Below, in pieces: positions 26,223 through 35,747 of a stretch of DNA of 46,769 bases. The position numbers were made by a program, and so were the translations under genes. The DNA lies in assembly GCA_903821635.1 (NCBI GenBank), contig CAIJLV010000227.1, positions 1 to 46,769 of the forward strand, in the 5' to 3' direction. Positions within the stretch are counted from its first letter, which is position 1. Each line of letters starts with the position of its first letter. The DNA is from an uncultured Verrucomicrobiota bacterium. Its GTDB lineage: Bacteria > Verrucomicrobiota > Verrucomicrobiia > Limisphaerales > UBA9464. The notes under the pieces are model-generated. The model was not told the DNA's origin, ran no database searches, and saw only the letters and a list, made by a program, of their open reading frames with translations.

Positions 26223-29200
26223 TCAGGGCCAAGCCACCACTCGGAAGAAATACGGCAACCGCGGGTCGAGCGCCGGCAGCGTCGCGCCCAACGCGTCTTC
26301 CTCGGCCCGGATCGCTTCGCTTACCCGCGTCCAAGTCTCCAAGTCATTGCTGGTCTCCAGCCAATAAAGCCAGCCCGGGATAGTCGGCCAAGTGAAGCCC
26401 AGCGTGCCGTTGGGCAACGGCTCCGGCAGCGCCAGCGCCAACCGACTGGCCGCGTCGGTCGGGTCCGTGCCAGCCCGCCATTCGCTGACGTCACTCACGC
26501 CGTCTTCATCAGTGTCGCCGCGGCCGGTGAAACCCGCTGCAGCCGAGCCAAAGAAGCGTTTCTCCCAGAAGTCGCTCATCAAATTACGGTTCAAGTCGGG
26601 GAACTGGTAGTGGCCAGTGAAGACGAGGAGATTGGTGGAGCCGCCGAGCGTGTTGGTGCGCGGTGACGGCGTGGAGTAATACGGCACGTTCTGCCAGGTC
26701 AGGCGGTATTCGCCCGCCGGCAGGTTGGTGCGAAACGACTGGCCCGCGCCGGAGAGCGTCAGCCCGTTCGGTCCGCTCAGGGTGAAGACCGCCTGCGCCA
26801 GATTGTTGGTCACCACGATGCCACTGCTGGCCACGGTGTTCAGTTCGATCCCGATGTCGTCGAGCAACCAACCGAGCCGCGCGCCAGTGCTGAAGGCGAA
26901 GAGTTGATAGTTGAACCGGAGGCGCACGACTTCGCCGACGAACTGGCCCAAATCCACTTCCACCTCTTCCCAGCCCAAGGAGAATTCGTCGTCCACGGCG
27001 TAAACGTCTTTCCACGTCGCCCCGTTGTCGGTGGACAACGCGACCTGCGCGGCTTCCAAAACAAAGTCGCCAAACGGATCGTCCTCGCCGCCGCCGGTCA
27101 CGCTGAAGTCGTAGTTCTGCCAGAAGCGCAGTTTCGCCGAGTTGCCGCCCACGAGGCTGATCGCCGGCGTGATGAGGTCGGTGACCGCATAGTCCACGCC
27201 TTCACCCTTGAGGTTCGTAGCCCAGACATGGTCGCCGGTGTGCGGCCTGAGATTTTGCTCGTTCAACGGCTCGCCAAACTGCCAACCGCTGGCACTCAAG
27301 CCGCCGCCGTCCTCTTCGTCTTCGCCCGGCAGGGCCGCGCCCAAGCCGGAATCGTCATAGACCGCCCAGCCCGGTTCCGCGACGTCGAGCGGATCGGACC
27401 ACGGCGGCTGGATCGGTTCGAGGGTCGTCACCGAGTGCAATTTTCCAGCGTTGTTTTCCACCGTCACATTGCCGGCGGCATCACGGCTGACGACTTGGAA
27501 GTAATAGGTCTTGTTCGGCAACAAACCGCGCAACAACACGTCGTGCTGGGTGCCGAATTCGGCATTGTAGGCGCTCCGGGTGAGAAACGTGTCGTCACCC
27601 GCCGTCTCGCCAAAACGCACCAACGCATCGGTCGGCTTGTCCGTGACCCACGCGACGTAGGCTTCGTTGTAGGACGGTTCGCTCGTGACGCTGCTGACCA
27701 CCGCCTGGACCAAGTCCACGCTCGCCGTAGCGGCGGATTCCGCCGCCGCCGAGTCCACATACGCGGCGCGCAAGGTATCGCCCTGCCGAGCGCCCAAGCG
27801 GCCGGGCGCGGCCGGTTCATCGACACCTTGCAGCGTGAGTCGCCCCCGGAAGACGCCTCGCCGCGGAGTCTCGGCGAGGGGCACAGCCACCTGGGTCGCC
27901 CCGTTGGCCACCGTGGCGACGGCGGTGCCCTGCCCGGACCGGCCGCTGTCGAGCACCTCCAGCACGACATCACCCGGCACCGTGTAAGCGGATTGGCCGA
28001 ACGCCACCGCGCCGCCGGGCGCCAGTTCCGGCGTCAGAAACCGGAGCGCGTTGGCCAACAGGGTGGCGCGGTTGTGGGGCGCGGCGGTGGCGAGCGGCAC
28101 GGCTTCAAATGGGAAGGAATAAAACACCACCCGACCCGTATTGCTGTCCTGTCCGGTCTTCGGGAAACGCACGCCCACCACTTGTTGGTTTTCCTGCAAA
28201 AACACCGGCGCGGCTTCTTCGCCGGGCGTCAGGTGATCCGGCACGTCGGGCCAGCCCGAAAGCCCGCTGAGGCTGAACAGCAGGTCGACAATGAAACCTT
28301 CAGGAAAGTTGCTGTAATCCAGCTCCACAGTGACGCCGGCACCCGCGATGTCGCCGGGCAAGGCGGCGATGGCTTGGGCCCCCAAATCCGCCCCAAAACT
28401 CTTCACATGCAACACCTGGGTCATAAACGCCGGGCCGGCCGGGGTCTCGGCAAGTCGCGTCAAGAGGTCGTGCGAAACCACAAATAACGAACCGCCTGCC
28501 TGCACGTAGTTTTGCACCGCGGTGAGGATCCCGGGGACTGGCGCCGCGCCTTCTTCCGGTCGCCAGACGACGAGCCGATACGCGCGCAATTCATCTGCCG
28601 TGGGTCCACGCCCCACCACCGAGGTGTCCCAGACTTCGTAATCCACGTGCAAGGCGTCGAGCACGCTGGTCCAGTTTTCGATGCCCGGATAGAGGGTATC
28701 CGTGAGTTGTTCGAAGGCGATTTCAGGCGAATACACCAGCAGCGCCGACGCCGGGATGGGCGACACAAACCGGAGGAATACGCCGCCGTTGTTGTTCGTC
28801 GTGGCGTTGCCCGCCCGGTCCGTGGCGACGATGTAGTAGAAGTAGGTCTCGCCCGGCGTAAGGGGCGGCAACGTCACTTGGCTCTGCAACCGAAACGCAG
28901 GGTCCATGACCCGGTTCACTACGGCGTTGGTCGGTCCGAAATACACCTGGGCGTGGGCCGGTTCACTGTTGAGCCAGGTGATCCGCACGCGGCCAAACTC
29001 CTGCACCGCGGTGACCCCGGAGACCAGCGGCGGCTGGGCATCGACTCGGGCCGACGCCGTGCGGTCGCCCGGCGGACTCGCGTCGCGATAGGCTACGCTG
29101 AGTTCATCGCCATCGCGCACCGACAACCGCGCATCTCCATTCACGGGCCCGTTGGTCGTCAGCAGGACCGAGCCGCGGAAATTGCCGGAGCCATCCACCG

Positions 29201-31490
29201 CTTCGAGGAAGACGATTTCTTCTCGGGGTTCCGTGGTGCTGAAGACCGCCACAGACACCCGCGACTGACCGGCCAATTGCTGATCCACCAAGCGCAGCGT
29301 CGCCACCGAGGGGGCGAGGTAAGCGGCACGGTCCCACGAGATCACGCCTTCGCCAGGGGCAGGCAACTGACCGGAAATCACCAAGGCGAAATCCTGCTCT
29401 GGCGCCCCGACCACGCGCCGGTGAACGTCCTGCACTACGTTGACGCCGCGCACGCGCACCGTCCATTCGCCGGCCGCGGGTTCGCTCAGGTGGACTCCCT
29501 CGACGTTGTTGAGGCGGTCGCCTTGGACGGTGCTGGCCACGCTTTCACCATCGGCAAAGGCATTGCCCCGGTAGACGTCGCCGTTGGGCGCGATCACTTC
29601 AAGATCGAGATCGTTGACCAGTGCGGGAATCGCCGCCGGGAGGCCGGGCACGTCGGTATAAACCAAGGAGATCTTGAGCTGGTCGCCGGAACCGACGACG
29701 ACCTTGCGTTCATGCATCTGGCCCTGGGCAAGTCCGGTGCCCTGCTCAGTCATTTCGTAACGCCGGTCGGAGTCGATGAGGTTCACCAAGTTGATGCGGC
29801 CCCAGCCTTCGTCATTGTTCGGCACGGGCGCGGTGTCGCCCACGAGCACGCCGTCGCCCGCGTCGGCGGGTTCGCCAAAGAAGTCGTCTTCGCCGGGAAT
29901 CACAGCCGTGCCCATGTCGTCCGCCGAGTTGATGAGCAAGGCCTTCACCAAGGCGGGCGACGGAGTGACGCCGACATGAGTGGCGCGATACCACTGGACC
30001 ACGATCGCACAGGCTCCGCTGGCGTGGGGACCGGCCTGTGACGTGCCGCCCTGATAAAGGTAGAGGTCGCTGATCGGGCCCCACGCGTTGTTGTCGTTGG
30101 CGAAGATGGAGCGCAGCGAGGCAATCCACGTGCCGGGCGCGACGAGGTCGGGTTTGATGCGCCCGTCTTCCGCCGGCCCTCGGCTGGAGAAATCCGCCAT
30201 CACCTCTTGGCCTTCGCCGTAAAGTGGAAATTCAAAGCGGTTGTTCTGCGTGGCGCCGGTGGCGATCACGTTTTTGGCCACCGCCGGTGAACCGATGGTC
30301 TGTCCCGCCGGGCCGGAATTGCCCGCACTGAATTCCAAGAGGTAAGGCTGTTCGCCGGGCACGTCCGGATCGGCGTCCCGGACCAGCGCATCGAATTCGG
30401 CCGCGCTGAGATCATATTGCCCGCTGGTGTCATCGCCCCAGGAATTGGAGCCGACGTAGGCGCCGCTGCGGACCGCATCTTGCGTGAGGCGTGCGAAGCT
30501 GGGCGGCGGCCGATAGGCGCCGGAACCATCAAAAATGCGCTGCCCGACTAGGCGAGCCCCCGGGGCCACGCCCAACCCATAGAGATAACCGCTTTCGTCC
30601 ACCTCCCCCGAAGCCGCATTGCCGAGCACGATGCCGGCGCAATGCGTGCCGTGGCTGTGTTCGTCGCTCGCGTCGGCCAAATTATCGTAGGCAAACAGCG
30701 CCTCGACCCGGCCCGCAAGGTCGGGGTGCAAATCAAGGGCGTTACCAGAATCAATCCCGGAGTCCGCGACGGCCACGATGACACCCGCGCCATCATAGCC
30801 GAGTTGGTGCAGGTAGGCGGGGCCGCCCACCGCGGAACCTTCGCCCGCGAGTATGGTGGTGGCCACTTCGTCCACGAGCTTCATGCGTGGCGCCGGCTCG
30901 ATCCACAGGACCGCGTCGGATTGGGCCAGCACGCGCAATTCGGCCGCGTTGAGTTGGCCCGAGAAGAAGGTGCCGGCGCTCAAGGTCGAGCGGGGGTGGC
31001 TGTCATGGAGTTGCCGGGCGATGAAGTGGAGTTCCAACGGTTCCGCGCCGGGCCGCGCCAGCAACTTTACGGGCACCCGGCCCGTCAACTGACCGGTGAG
31101 CAGCGATTTCAGGCGCGGATCCAGTTTGTGCCGGGGTTGAAAAGGTCCCACCCACCGCACCGAGGACAAGGCGCGCAATTCGGCCAAGCGAACTTGGGTC
31201 AACCGGGCGACAAAGGCGTCGTCCGGCACATAGTGGAGCAGTTGGACGCCCAAGGCGCCGAGTGGCTCGCGCCCGGCGGTCGCCAGCGGGCCAGCCATCT
31301 GGATGAGGTAAAGTCCGGTCACCGGCGCTTCGACCGATTGCCGGGCCGCGGCCGCCCGTTGGGGGGCGGAGGGCGGTTCGGGCGGGGCAATGGTTTCCGT
31401 GCGCAACCGGATCAACCGGAGGCCATCCCCCCACGCCACGGCGACGAATACGGAAAGCACCAAGAGCGCGCGGAAGCAGGGGCGGAGCAC
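26223..31490 (-). CDS. Giant secreted subtilisin-like (S8) protease
   Basis: A 1755-residue protein from a GTG at 31490; an in-frame TAG lies four codons upstream and no ATG exists before the signal peptide (ALLVLSVFVAVAWG). A propeptide-like region (50-210) precedes the S8 domain: D243 (VADSGID), H280 (HSHGTH), N391 (SAGNSG) and S484 (GGTSQAGPHASG) form the active site. After it come a beta-sandwich/P-domain-like region (NDLDLEVIAPNGDVYRG), fibronectin-III-like modules (RITWLNSEPAHAQVYFG, YVAWVTDKPTDALVRFG), a glutamine-amidotransferase-like insertion (LLVYSPEIAFEQL), a MAM/immune-inhibitor-like module (LRFWQNYDFSVTGGG to WLLDDIGIEL) and a calcium-type repeat (DTDEDGVSDVSEW) near the end. 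It probably degrades protein outside the cell. Confidence 0.93.
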   Translation of the reverse strand: MLRPCFRALLVLSVFVAVAWGDGLRLIRLRTETIAPPEPPSAPQRAAAARQSVEAPVTGLYLIQMAGPLATAGREPLGALGVQLLHYVPDDAFVARLTQVRLAELRALSSVRWVGPFQPRHKLDPRLKSLLTGQLTGRVPVKLLARPGAEPLELHFIARQLHDSHPRSTLSAGTFFSGQLNAAELRVLAQSDAVLWIEPAPRMKLVDEVATTILAGEGSAVGGPAYLHQLGYDGAGVIVAVADSGIDSGNALDLHPDLAGRVEALFAYDNLADASDEHSHGTHCAGIVLGNAASGEVDESGYLYGLGVAPGARLVGQRIFDGSGAYRPPPSFARLTQDAVRSGAYVGSNSWGDDTSGQYDLSAAEFDALVRDADPDVPGEQPYLLEFSAGNSGPAGQTIGSPAVAKNVIATGATQNNRFEFPLYGEGQEVMADFSSRGPAEDGRIKPDLVAPGTWIASLRSIFANDNNAWGPISDLYLYQGGTSQAGPHASGACAIVVQWYRATHVGVTPSPALVKALLINSADDMGTAVIPGEDDFFGEPADAGDGVLVGDTAPVPNNDEGWGRINLVNLIDSDRRYEMTEQGTGLAQGQMHERKVVVGSGDQLKISLVYTDVPGLPAAIPALVNDLDLEVIAPNGDVYRGNAFADGESVASTVQGDRLNNVEGVHLSEPAAGEWTVRVRGVNVVQDVHRRVVGAPEQDFALVISGQLPAPGEGVISWDRAAYLAPSVATLRLVDQQLAGQSRVSVAVFSTTEPREEIVFLEAVDGSGNFRGSVLLTTNGPVNGDARLSVRDGDELSVAYRDASPPGDRTASARVDAQPPLVSGVTAVQEFGRVRITWLNSEPAHAQVYFGPTNAVVNRVMDPAFRLQSQVTLPPLTPGETYFYYIVATDRAGNATTNNNGGVFLRFVSPIPASALLVYSPEIAFEQLTDTLYPGIENWTSVLDALHVDYEVWDTSVVGRGPTADELRAYRLVVWRPEEGAAPVPGILTAVQNYVQAGGSLFVVSHDLLTRLAETPAGPAFMTQVLHVKSFGADLGAQAIAALPGDIAGAGVTVELDYSNFPEGFIVDLLFSLSGLSGWPDVPDHLTPGEEAAPVFLQENQQVVGVRFPKTGQDSNTGRVVFYSFPFEAVPLATAAPHNRATLLANALRFLTPELAPGGAVAFGQSAYTVPGDVVLEVLDSGRSGQGTAVATVANGATQVAVPLAETPRRGVFRGRLTLQGVDEPAAPGRLGARQGDTLRAAYVDSAAAESAATASVDLVQAVVSSVTSEPSYNEAYVAWVTDKPTDALVRFGETAGDDTFLTRSAYNAEFGTQHDVLLRGLLPNKTYYFQVVSRDAAGNVTVENNAGKLHSVTTLEPIQPPWSDPLDVAEPGWAVYDDSGLGAALPGEDEEDGGGLSASGWQFGEPLNEQNLRPHTGDHVWATNLKGEGVDYAVTDLITPAISLVGGNSAKLRFWQNYDFSVTGGGEDDPFGDFVLEAAQVALSTDNGATWKDVYAVDDEFSLGWEEVEVDLGQFVGEVVRLRFNYQLFAFSTGARLGWLLDDIGIELNTVASSGIVVTNNLAQAVFTLSGPNGLTLSGAGQSFRTNLPAGEYRLTWQNVPYYSTPSPRTNTLGGSTNLLVFTGHYQFPDLNRNLMSDFWEKRFFGSAAAGFTGRGDTDEDGVSDVSEWRAGTDPTDAASRLALALPEPLPNGTLGFTWPTIPGWLYWLETSNDLETWTRVSEAIRAEEDALGATLPALDPRLPYFFRVVAWP

Positions 31491-31611
31491 GCGAGCAACC
31501 TAGCCAGCGCCATGCCAGCGGCAAGGTGACGAAGGGGCTCGCTGCCCGGAAACCAGCACCGTGATAAACTCCCCATTTGCCGCCTCAGGATCGGCAGACT
31601 ACCAACCGCGG

Positions 31612-32661
31612 ATGCACCTCCTGCCTTGGCTCACCCTGGCGGCGTTCACCGCGCTCGCCGGCCCGAAAGACGGTTCGCTCGACCTTTACTGGATCGACTC
31701 CGAGGGCGGCGGCTCGACCCTGCTGGTCACCCCGGCCGGCGAGAGCGTGCTCATTGATGCCGGCAATCCCGGCGGGCGCGACCCGGGCCGCATCCACCAA
31801 GTCGCCACGCAAATCGCCGGGTTGCAGCGGATCGATCATTTGGTCGTCACCCACTTTCACCTCGACCACTTCGGTGGCGCGGCTGAACTGGCAGCCTTGC
31901 TCCCCCTCGTAAACGTCTGGGACAACGGCCTCCCGGACTCCGACCCGGACGGTAATCGTCAATCCACTTGGCCGCTGACCCGGAAACCGTATCGCGACCT
32001 GAAGGTTGCCAGGCGCCACCTTGTGCAACCGGGCACGGCGCTCCCTCTTCAGTCTACCGCTGGCCAAACGCAGCTGGATTTGCGCTGCGTGATGACGCGC
32101 CAACAGGCGTGGGCTGCCCCGGACGGGACTTTCGACCGAGGCTCCCGCCCAACTCCACTGCCGCCCAAGCCCGTGGACACCTCGGATAATGCGAACAGCT
32201 CCGCGTGGGTGCTCCAGTTTGGCGCATTTCGCTTCTACGACGGCGGTGATCTGACGTGGAATTCGGAAGCCAAACTGGTGGTGCCCGAACGACTCGTGCC
32301 GGCGGTGGATGTTTACCAAGTCACTCACCACGGCTTCGACGTCAGCAACCATCCGCTGCTCGTCCGGGCGCTGAATCCGACGGTGACCGTGATGAACAAT
32401 AGCCCGACGAAGGGTTCCGCTGGAGAAGTTTTCGCTACCCTACGCGGACTTCCGGCGTTGCAGGCCCAATATCAGGTCCACAAAAACACCCGCCCCGACG
32501 GCGTGACCAACAACTGTCCGGACGCCTTCATAGCGAACCATGACGCCCTGCCCTGCGCCGGCCACTTCATTCACTGTCGCGTGAGTCCCGACGGCAAAAA
32601 CTACACCTTCTCCCTTCCAGCCAGCGGCCATACCGCCACCTACGCCACACGCCGGAAGTAG
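31612..32661 (+). CDS. Secreted metallo-beta-lactamase-fold hydrolase (ComEC-like)
   Basis: A 349-residue protein. ATG 31612 gives a short signal peptide (MHLLPWLTLAAFTALAG); a GTG at 31561 would add 17 residues without signal character. The metal-binding motif is HFHLDH (81-86), preceded by the strand SVLIDAGNPGG, with later DGGD and VTHHGFDVSNH motifs as in the ComEC/Rec2-like branch of the superfamily. Two zinc ions would be expected. The substrate is unknown; stand-alone members of this branch are often annotated as hydrolases without experimental proof. It is divergent from the giant protease gene. Confidence 0.85.
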   Translation: MHLLPWLTLAAFTALAGPKDGSLDLYWIDSEGGGSTLLVTPAGESVLIDAGNPGGRDPGRIHQVATQIAGLQRIDHLVVTHFHLDHFGGAAELAALLPLVNVWDNGLPDSDPDGNRQSTWPLTRKPYRDLKVARRHLVQPGTALPLQSTAGQTQLDLRCVMTRQQAWAAPDGTFDRGSRPTPLPPKPVDTSDNANSSAWVLQFGAFRFYDGGDLTWNSEAKLVVPERLVPAVDVYQVTHHGFDVSNHPLLVRALNPTVTVMNNSPTKGSAGEVFATLRGLPALQAQYQVHKNTRPDGVTNNCPDAFIANHDALPCAGHFIHCRVSPDGKNYTFSLPASGHTATYATRRK

Positions 32662-32754
32662 TCCCGGTTGCCCCCTCCAGAGATCAGACTTTCACTACCG
32701 GAATAGAACCGGTTGCCAACCGCGCCGACGCGCCATCAAGTTTAGCCCCACTCC

Positions 32755-33525
32755 ATGAAATCCACCCTCCACCAGACCGCCAGCCCGCCCCCGGCAGGTG
32801 TCGCCCTCGCCGATTTCCACCTCCTCGAAGGCCCGCATTCGCGCACCAATGAGTTGCTAAACCTGTTCCGGGTGTTCCGGGATTACCTGCGCGGCTTCCG
32901 GGCGCTGCACTTCGTCGGCCCGTGCGTCACGGTGTTTGGCTCCGCCCGCACGCGGGAAACCGACCCGCACTACGTCATGGGGCGCGAACTAGGGGCAGCC
33001 ATCGCCCAGTTGGGCTTCACCGTGATGACCGGCGGCGGCCCCGGCATCATGGAAGCCGCCAACCGTGGAGCGAAGGACGTCGGCGGCCGGTCGGTCGCGT
33101 GCAACATCGAACTGGCGCATGAACAGGAGCCCAACGCGTATTTGGACCGCTGGGTAAACCTGCAATTTTTCTCCGTCCGTAAAACCATCCTAATCAAGTA
33201 TTCTTACGCCTTCGTGGTGTTGCCCGGTGGGTTTGGGACCTTGGATGAATTTTTCGAAGCCTTGACGCTGATTCAAACCGGCAAATTGAAGAACTTTCCG
33301 GTGGTCTTGATGGGACGCGCCTATTGGTCGGAGCTGCTGGCGATGATCACCAAGATGGCCGCCACGGGCATGATCAGCGCACCCGACCTCGAACTGGTCC
33401 TAGTCACGGATTCGGTGCCGGAAGCGGCCGCCTACATCGAGGCCAAGACGATCAAACCATTCGGCTTGCAACGGGCAGTCCGGGGCCTGCCTTGGCTGCT
33501 GGAAAAGGGACTAGACCGAAGTTGA
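32755..33525 (+). CDS. LOG-family (TIGR00730) nucleotide 5'-monophosphate phosphoribohydrolase
   Basis: A 256-residue Rossmann-fold protein with the family signatures GGGPGIMEA (93-101) and PGGFGTLDE (157-165). Members release the base from nucleoside 5'-monophosphates (cytokinin riboside phosphates in plants; AMP or related nucleotides in several bacteria). Residues 1-50 are an extra amino-terminal lead compared with the shortest members. The start is ATG 32755. A hairpin followed by a T run lies 18 bases after the stop. It is separate from its neighbours and close to tRNA-His on the opposite strand. Confidence 0.92.
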   Translation: MKSTLHQTASPPPAGVALADFHLLEGPHSRTNELLNLFRVFRDYLRGFRALHFVGPCVTVFGSARTRETDPHYVMGRELGAAIAQLGFTVMTGGGPGIMEAANRGAKDVGGRSVACNIELAHEQEPNAYLDRWVNLQFFSVRKTILIKYSYAFVVLPGGFGTLDEFFEALTLIQTGKLKNFPVVLMGRAYWSELLAMITKMAATGMISAPDLELVLVTDSVPEAAAYIEAKTIKPFGLQRAVRGLPWLLEKGLDRS

Positions 33526-33542
33526 ACCTGCTTGGCTCAAGC

Positions 33543-33569
33543 GGCACCCGCCGGCGGGCGCCTGTTTTT
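33543..33569 (+). terminator. Probable rho-independent terminator after LOG gene
   Basis: GGCACCCG and CGGGCGCC pair with one A-C mismatch around the loop CCGG, followed by TGTTTTT. It lies 18 bases after the stop of the LOG-family gene. Confidence 0.6.
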
Positions 33570-33605
33570 CGGAGGGAAACCTCAACCGGAAACGGGAGGC
33601 AAAGG

Positions 33606-33681
33606 TGGGGTGGCCGACGGGACTCGAACCCGCAACAACCAGAATCACAATCTGGGGATCTACCATTGATCTACGACCACC
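33606..33681 (-). tRNA. tRNA-His (GTG anticodon)
   Basis: On the minus strand the acceptor stem GTGGTCG pairs with CGGCCAC, the D stem is GATC/GATC, the anticodon stem-loop is CCAGA-TTGTGAT-TCTGG with anticodon GTG (His), and the T arm is GCGGG-TTCGAGT-CCCGT. The extra G at position -1 opposite C73, specific to tRNA-His, is encoded (33681 and 33609). CCA is also encoded (33606-33608). All stems pair, so it should be functional. Confidence 0.97.
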
Positions 33682-33718
33682 AACCGGAGGGGGACGCTAG
33701 GCACGCCCCAAAGGACCG

Positions 33719-34057
33719 TCAAGACTCGCTCTTCGTCTCCGCATTTTCTGTCGCCTGCTGGGCGGCCGCCACCCGGTGGAGGTAATCCCACGCAAAAATT
33801 CCGGAACCGTGGCCGTCACCCCAATAGGGCTGAATGCCGTAGCTGCCCACTTCGGCAAAGCGCACGAGCTGGAAGGCGTTTTTCGCGTAAGGACGAGAGG
33901 GCGCCTTGTAAGTATTACCAAAAATGTCCTGTTCGCCCATGCACGCCGCGCATGGGCAAAATCGGCGCAGGGTTTCAAAAGGAATGAAACTCTCCGACCC
34001 ATCGTCCCAGCGGACGGCGAATTCATTGGGAAACGGGGTTAGATCTACCGGACGCAT
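33719..34057 (-). CDS. DUF971 protein
   Basis: A 112-residue protein matching DUF971, the domain also found at the amino terminus of gamma-butyrobetaine hydroxylase: FAVRWDDGSESFIPFETLRRFCPCAAC (in pieces) near the front, then a conserved GSYGIQPYWGDGHGSGIFAWDYL end. The cysteines in CPCAAC resemble a metal site in this family. Stand-alone members are common in bacteria, sometimes linked with iron-sulfur cluster metabolism, but the role here is not known. The start is ATG 34057. It follows the barrel gene on the same strand after 88 bases. Confidence 0.9.
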   Translation of the reverse strand: MRPVDLTPFPNEFAVRWDDGSESFIPFETLRRFCPCAACMGEQDIFGNTYKAPSRPYAKNAFQLVRFAEVGSYGIQPYWGDGHGSGIFAWDYLHRVAAAQQATENAETKSES

Positions 34058-34145
34058 GGCGGTAAGGATTCGTCGCGAACGGCGGCCTGTCGAATCTGGT
34101 TCTTCGGCCGACTGTTACCGGCAAAACCAACCCGTGCCCAAAGCC

Positions 34146-35399
34146 TCAAAAACGGTAGCCGATGCTCGCAGTGATTACGAAGTCCGCGAACGCCGCGTCG
34201 CCGCCGGTGGTGCCGCCGCCCACGATTTGATCCCAGCGTTTGTCGGCAACGCTGGCCTGGCGGTTCCGATAGAGCGCCACCGGCGCGTAGACTGCGGCCG
34301 AAAAGCGGCCCTTCATCAACGTGATTCCGGGTTCGATTGCGATCGTGTAGCCGGGCCGCCGAAAGCCGTTGCTGCCACCCAGGGCATCTTCCACGGGCAC
34401 GCCTTCCACGCGGCCGCCCAAGCTCAAAGCCAAACCCCAACTCTTGACGAGCGTGTAGGTAAAACCAGCGCGAGCTAGGTATTGGTCGCTGATGGACATG
34501 ACGTCTTCCAGCGCCGTCGGCGTGTTGTAACCGAGTGCTGTGGCGGCATCGAGCCGAGCCTGGGCGGTGGCCTTTTGGGCGGGCGTGGCGGTGGGACTGG
34601 CCAGCGTTCGGTTCAACGCTGTAATCGTGCGCCCACGCGGGTTGGCGATCTCGGTGGAGACTCCGTTCACATCCTCGGGGTTAAACAGGTAGAAGCCCTG
34701 TGCATAGACGGAGGTGCGTTCAAAAAGTTCCCGATACGCAAAGAACTCGAGGGAAAATCCCCAACCGCCATCGCCGGGCTGGATGGATTGGTCCACCGCA
34801 TGCTCCTCGGGACCGCGGACGGTGTTAAACGTATCGGTCGCTTCGTAGTCGCCCGTGGGCGCTTTGAGCCCCAAGCCCACCTGCACGTTACCCTTGGGAT
34901 GGTGGCTGGGATCCCACAGCCAAGCATAAGTCGTCAGCCGGAGATCTCCGATGCCGGTGGCTTGGGAATATCCGCGCACCGCACCGGTCGCCGGCGACCC
35001 GCCGCTGTGTTCGTAGAAGGACGAACGGTCCGAATGCACAACGGGCAGGGTTAGCGTGGAGCTGAACCGCGGGGTGAACTGATAGCTGACGGCTAGGTCG
35101 AAGAAGTGCGAGTCGTTGACCACCTCGGTGCCCAATGACTGCCTTTGCTTCTGTTCCACGTCGCCCACGAAATGCCGGTCTGAATGTAACCAGCGGTAAT
35201 TCAGCGCGACCGACCAGTCGCCTCCCATCAGGCCGTTTTCAGGGTCGTGCTGACCATGCCCCGGCAGCATGCACTGCCCCCCGCGAACGGCGACACAACC
35301 TTGGGCTAGCGTTTGGTTCGGTAGGGTAAGGTGGCAAACGAACGCGGCAGCTCCGGCCAAACCGGCAACGCCACGAAAACAAATTGGAATGTATCTCAT
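34146..35399 (-). CDS. Outer-membrane beta-barrel protein (transporter-like)
   Basis: A 417-residue protein with a signal peptide (GVAGLAGAAAFVCHL) and a beta-rich body of alternating hydrophobic strands (GDWSVALNYRWLHS, FDLAVSYQFTPRFSSTLTLPV, GDLRLTTYAWLW, NVQVGLGLKAPTGDY, FSAAVYAPVALYRN) ending in ITASIGYRF with a terminal phenylalanine, the outer-membrane insertion signal. A front segment with CVAVRGGQCMLPGHGQHD may be exposed or disulfide-bonded. It resembles uncharacterised transporter-like barrels related to the phenol-degradation MetA-like group. No transported compound can be named. A 348-base non-coding stretch lies upstream. Confidence 0.82.
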   Translation of the reverse strand: MRYIPICFRGVAGLAGAAAFVCHLTLPNQTLAQGCVAVRGGQCMLPGHGQHDPENGLMGGDWSVALNYRWLHSDRHFVGDVEQKQRQSLGTEVVNDSHFFDLAVSYQFTPRFSSTLTLPVVHSDRSSFYEHSGGSPATGAVRGYSQATGIGDLRLTTYAWLWDPSHHPKGNVQVGLGLKAPTGDYEATDTFNTVRGPEEHAVDQSIQPGDGGWGFSLEFFAYRELFERTSVYAQGFYLFNPEDVNGVSTEIANPRGRTITALNRTLASPTATPAQKATAQARLDAATALGYNTPTALEDVMSISDQYLARAGFTYTLVKSWGLALSLGGRVEGVPVEDALGGSNGFRRPGYTIAIEPGITLMKGRFSAAVYAPVALYRNRQASVADKRWDQIVGGGTTGGDAAFADFVITASIGYRF

Positions 35400-35747
35400 A
35401 AGTGGGAACGGCGCGCTGAATTAGCGGAGCCCACTCATTTCGGGTCATCTTCTGGGGTGAAATACCGCAAACGAGGGGCCAACCACCCGTTGGGTAAGGC
35501 GGTTTCCCTAGCCGGCATTTGGGGCTGCCTCGGTGCGGTGGCCGCCTTGCCGCGCAACTTCAATGCGGTTTGCCCCCGGCACACCGCCTTCACGGGGGGC
35601 TGGTCACGCCTAACTCCGGCGGCGCAGTCCGGCCGACGGCCCGGGGGGTGCGCAGCTTCACCCAATTCCCGGTTCAAGTTCTGGGCGGTCCAACCAGCGT
35701 CGCCACTCAGGCAACCGTGCTGGCCCGCAGGCTGCCGGACAGGCGGC
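35400..35747. other. Intergenic stretch without a supported gene
   Basis: This 348-base gap separates the SIS isomerase from the barrel gene, both on the minus strand. Short open frames here have the biased composition of shadows. It presumably holds the barrel gene's promoter, but I cannot point to convincing -35/-10 boxes, a hairpin or a repeat. Confidence 0.5.

Noticed and set aside
26904..30041. Long plus-strand open frames (527 and 509 codons) opposite the giant protease
   Set aside because: They are antisense shadows of a well-supported protease in high-GC sequence; their translations are rich in Arg, His, Gln and Gly with no domain.
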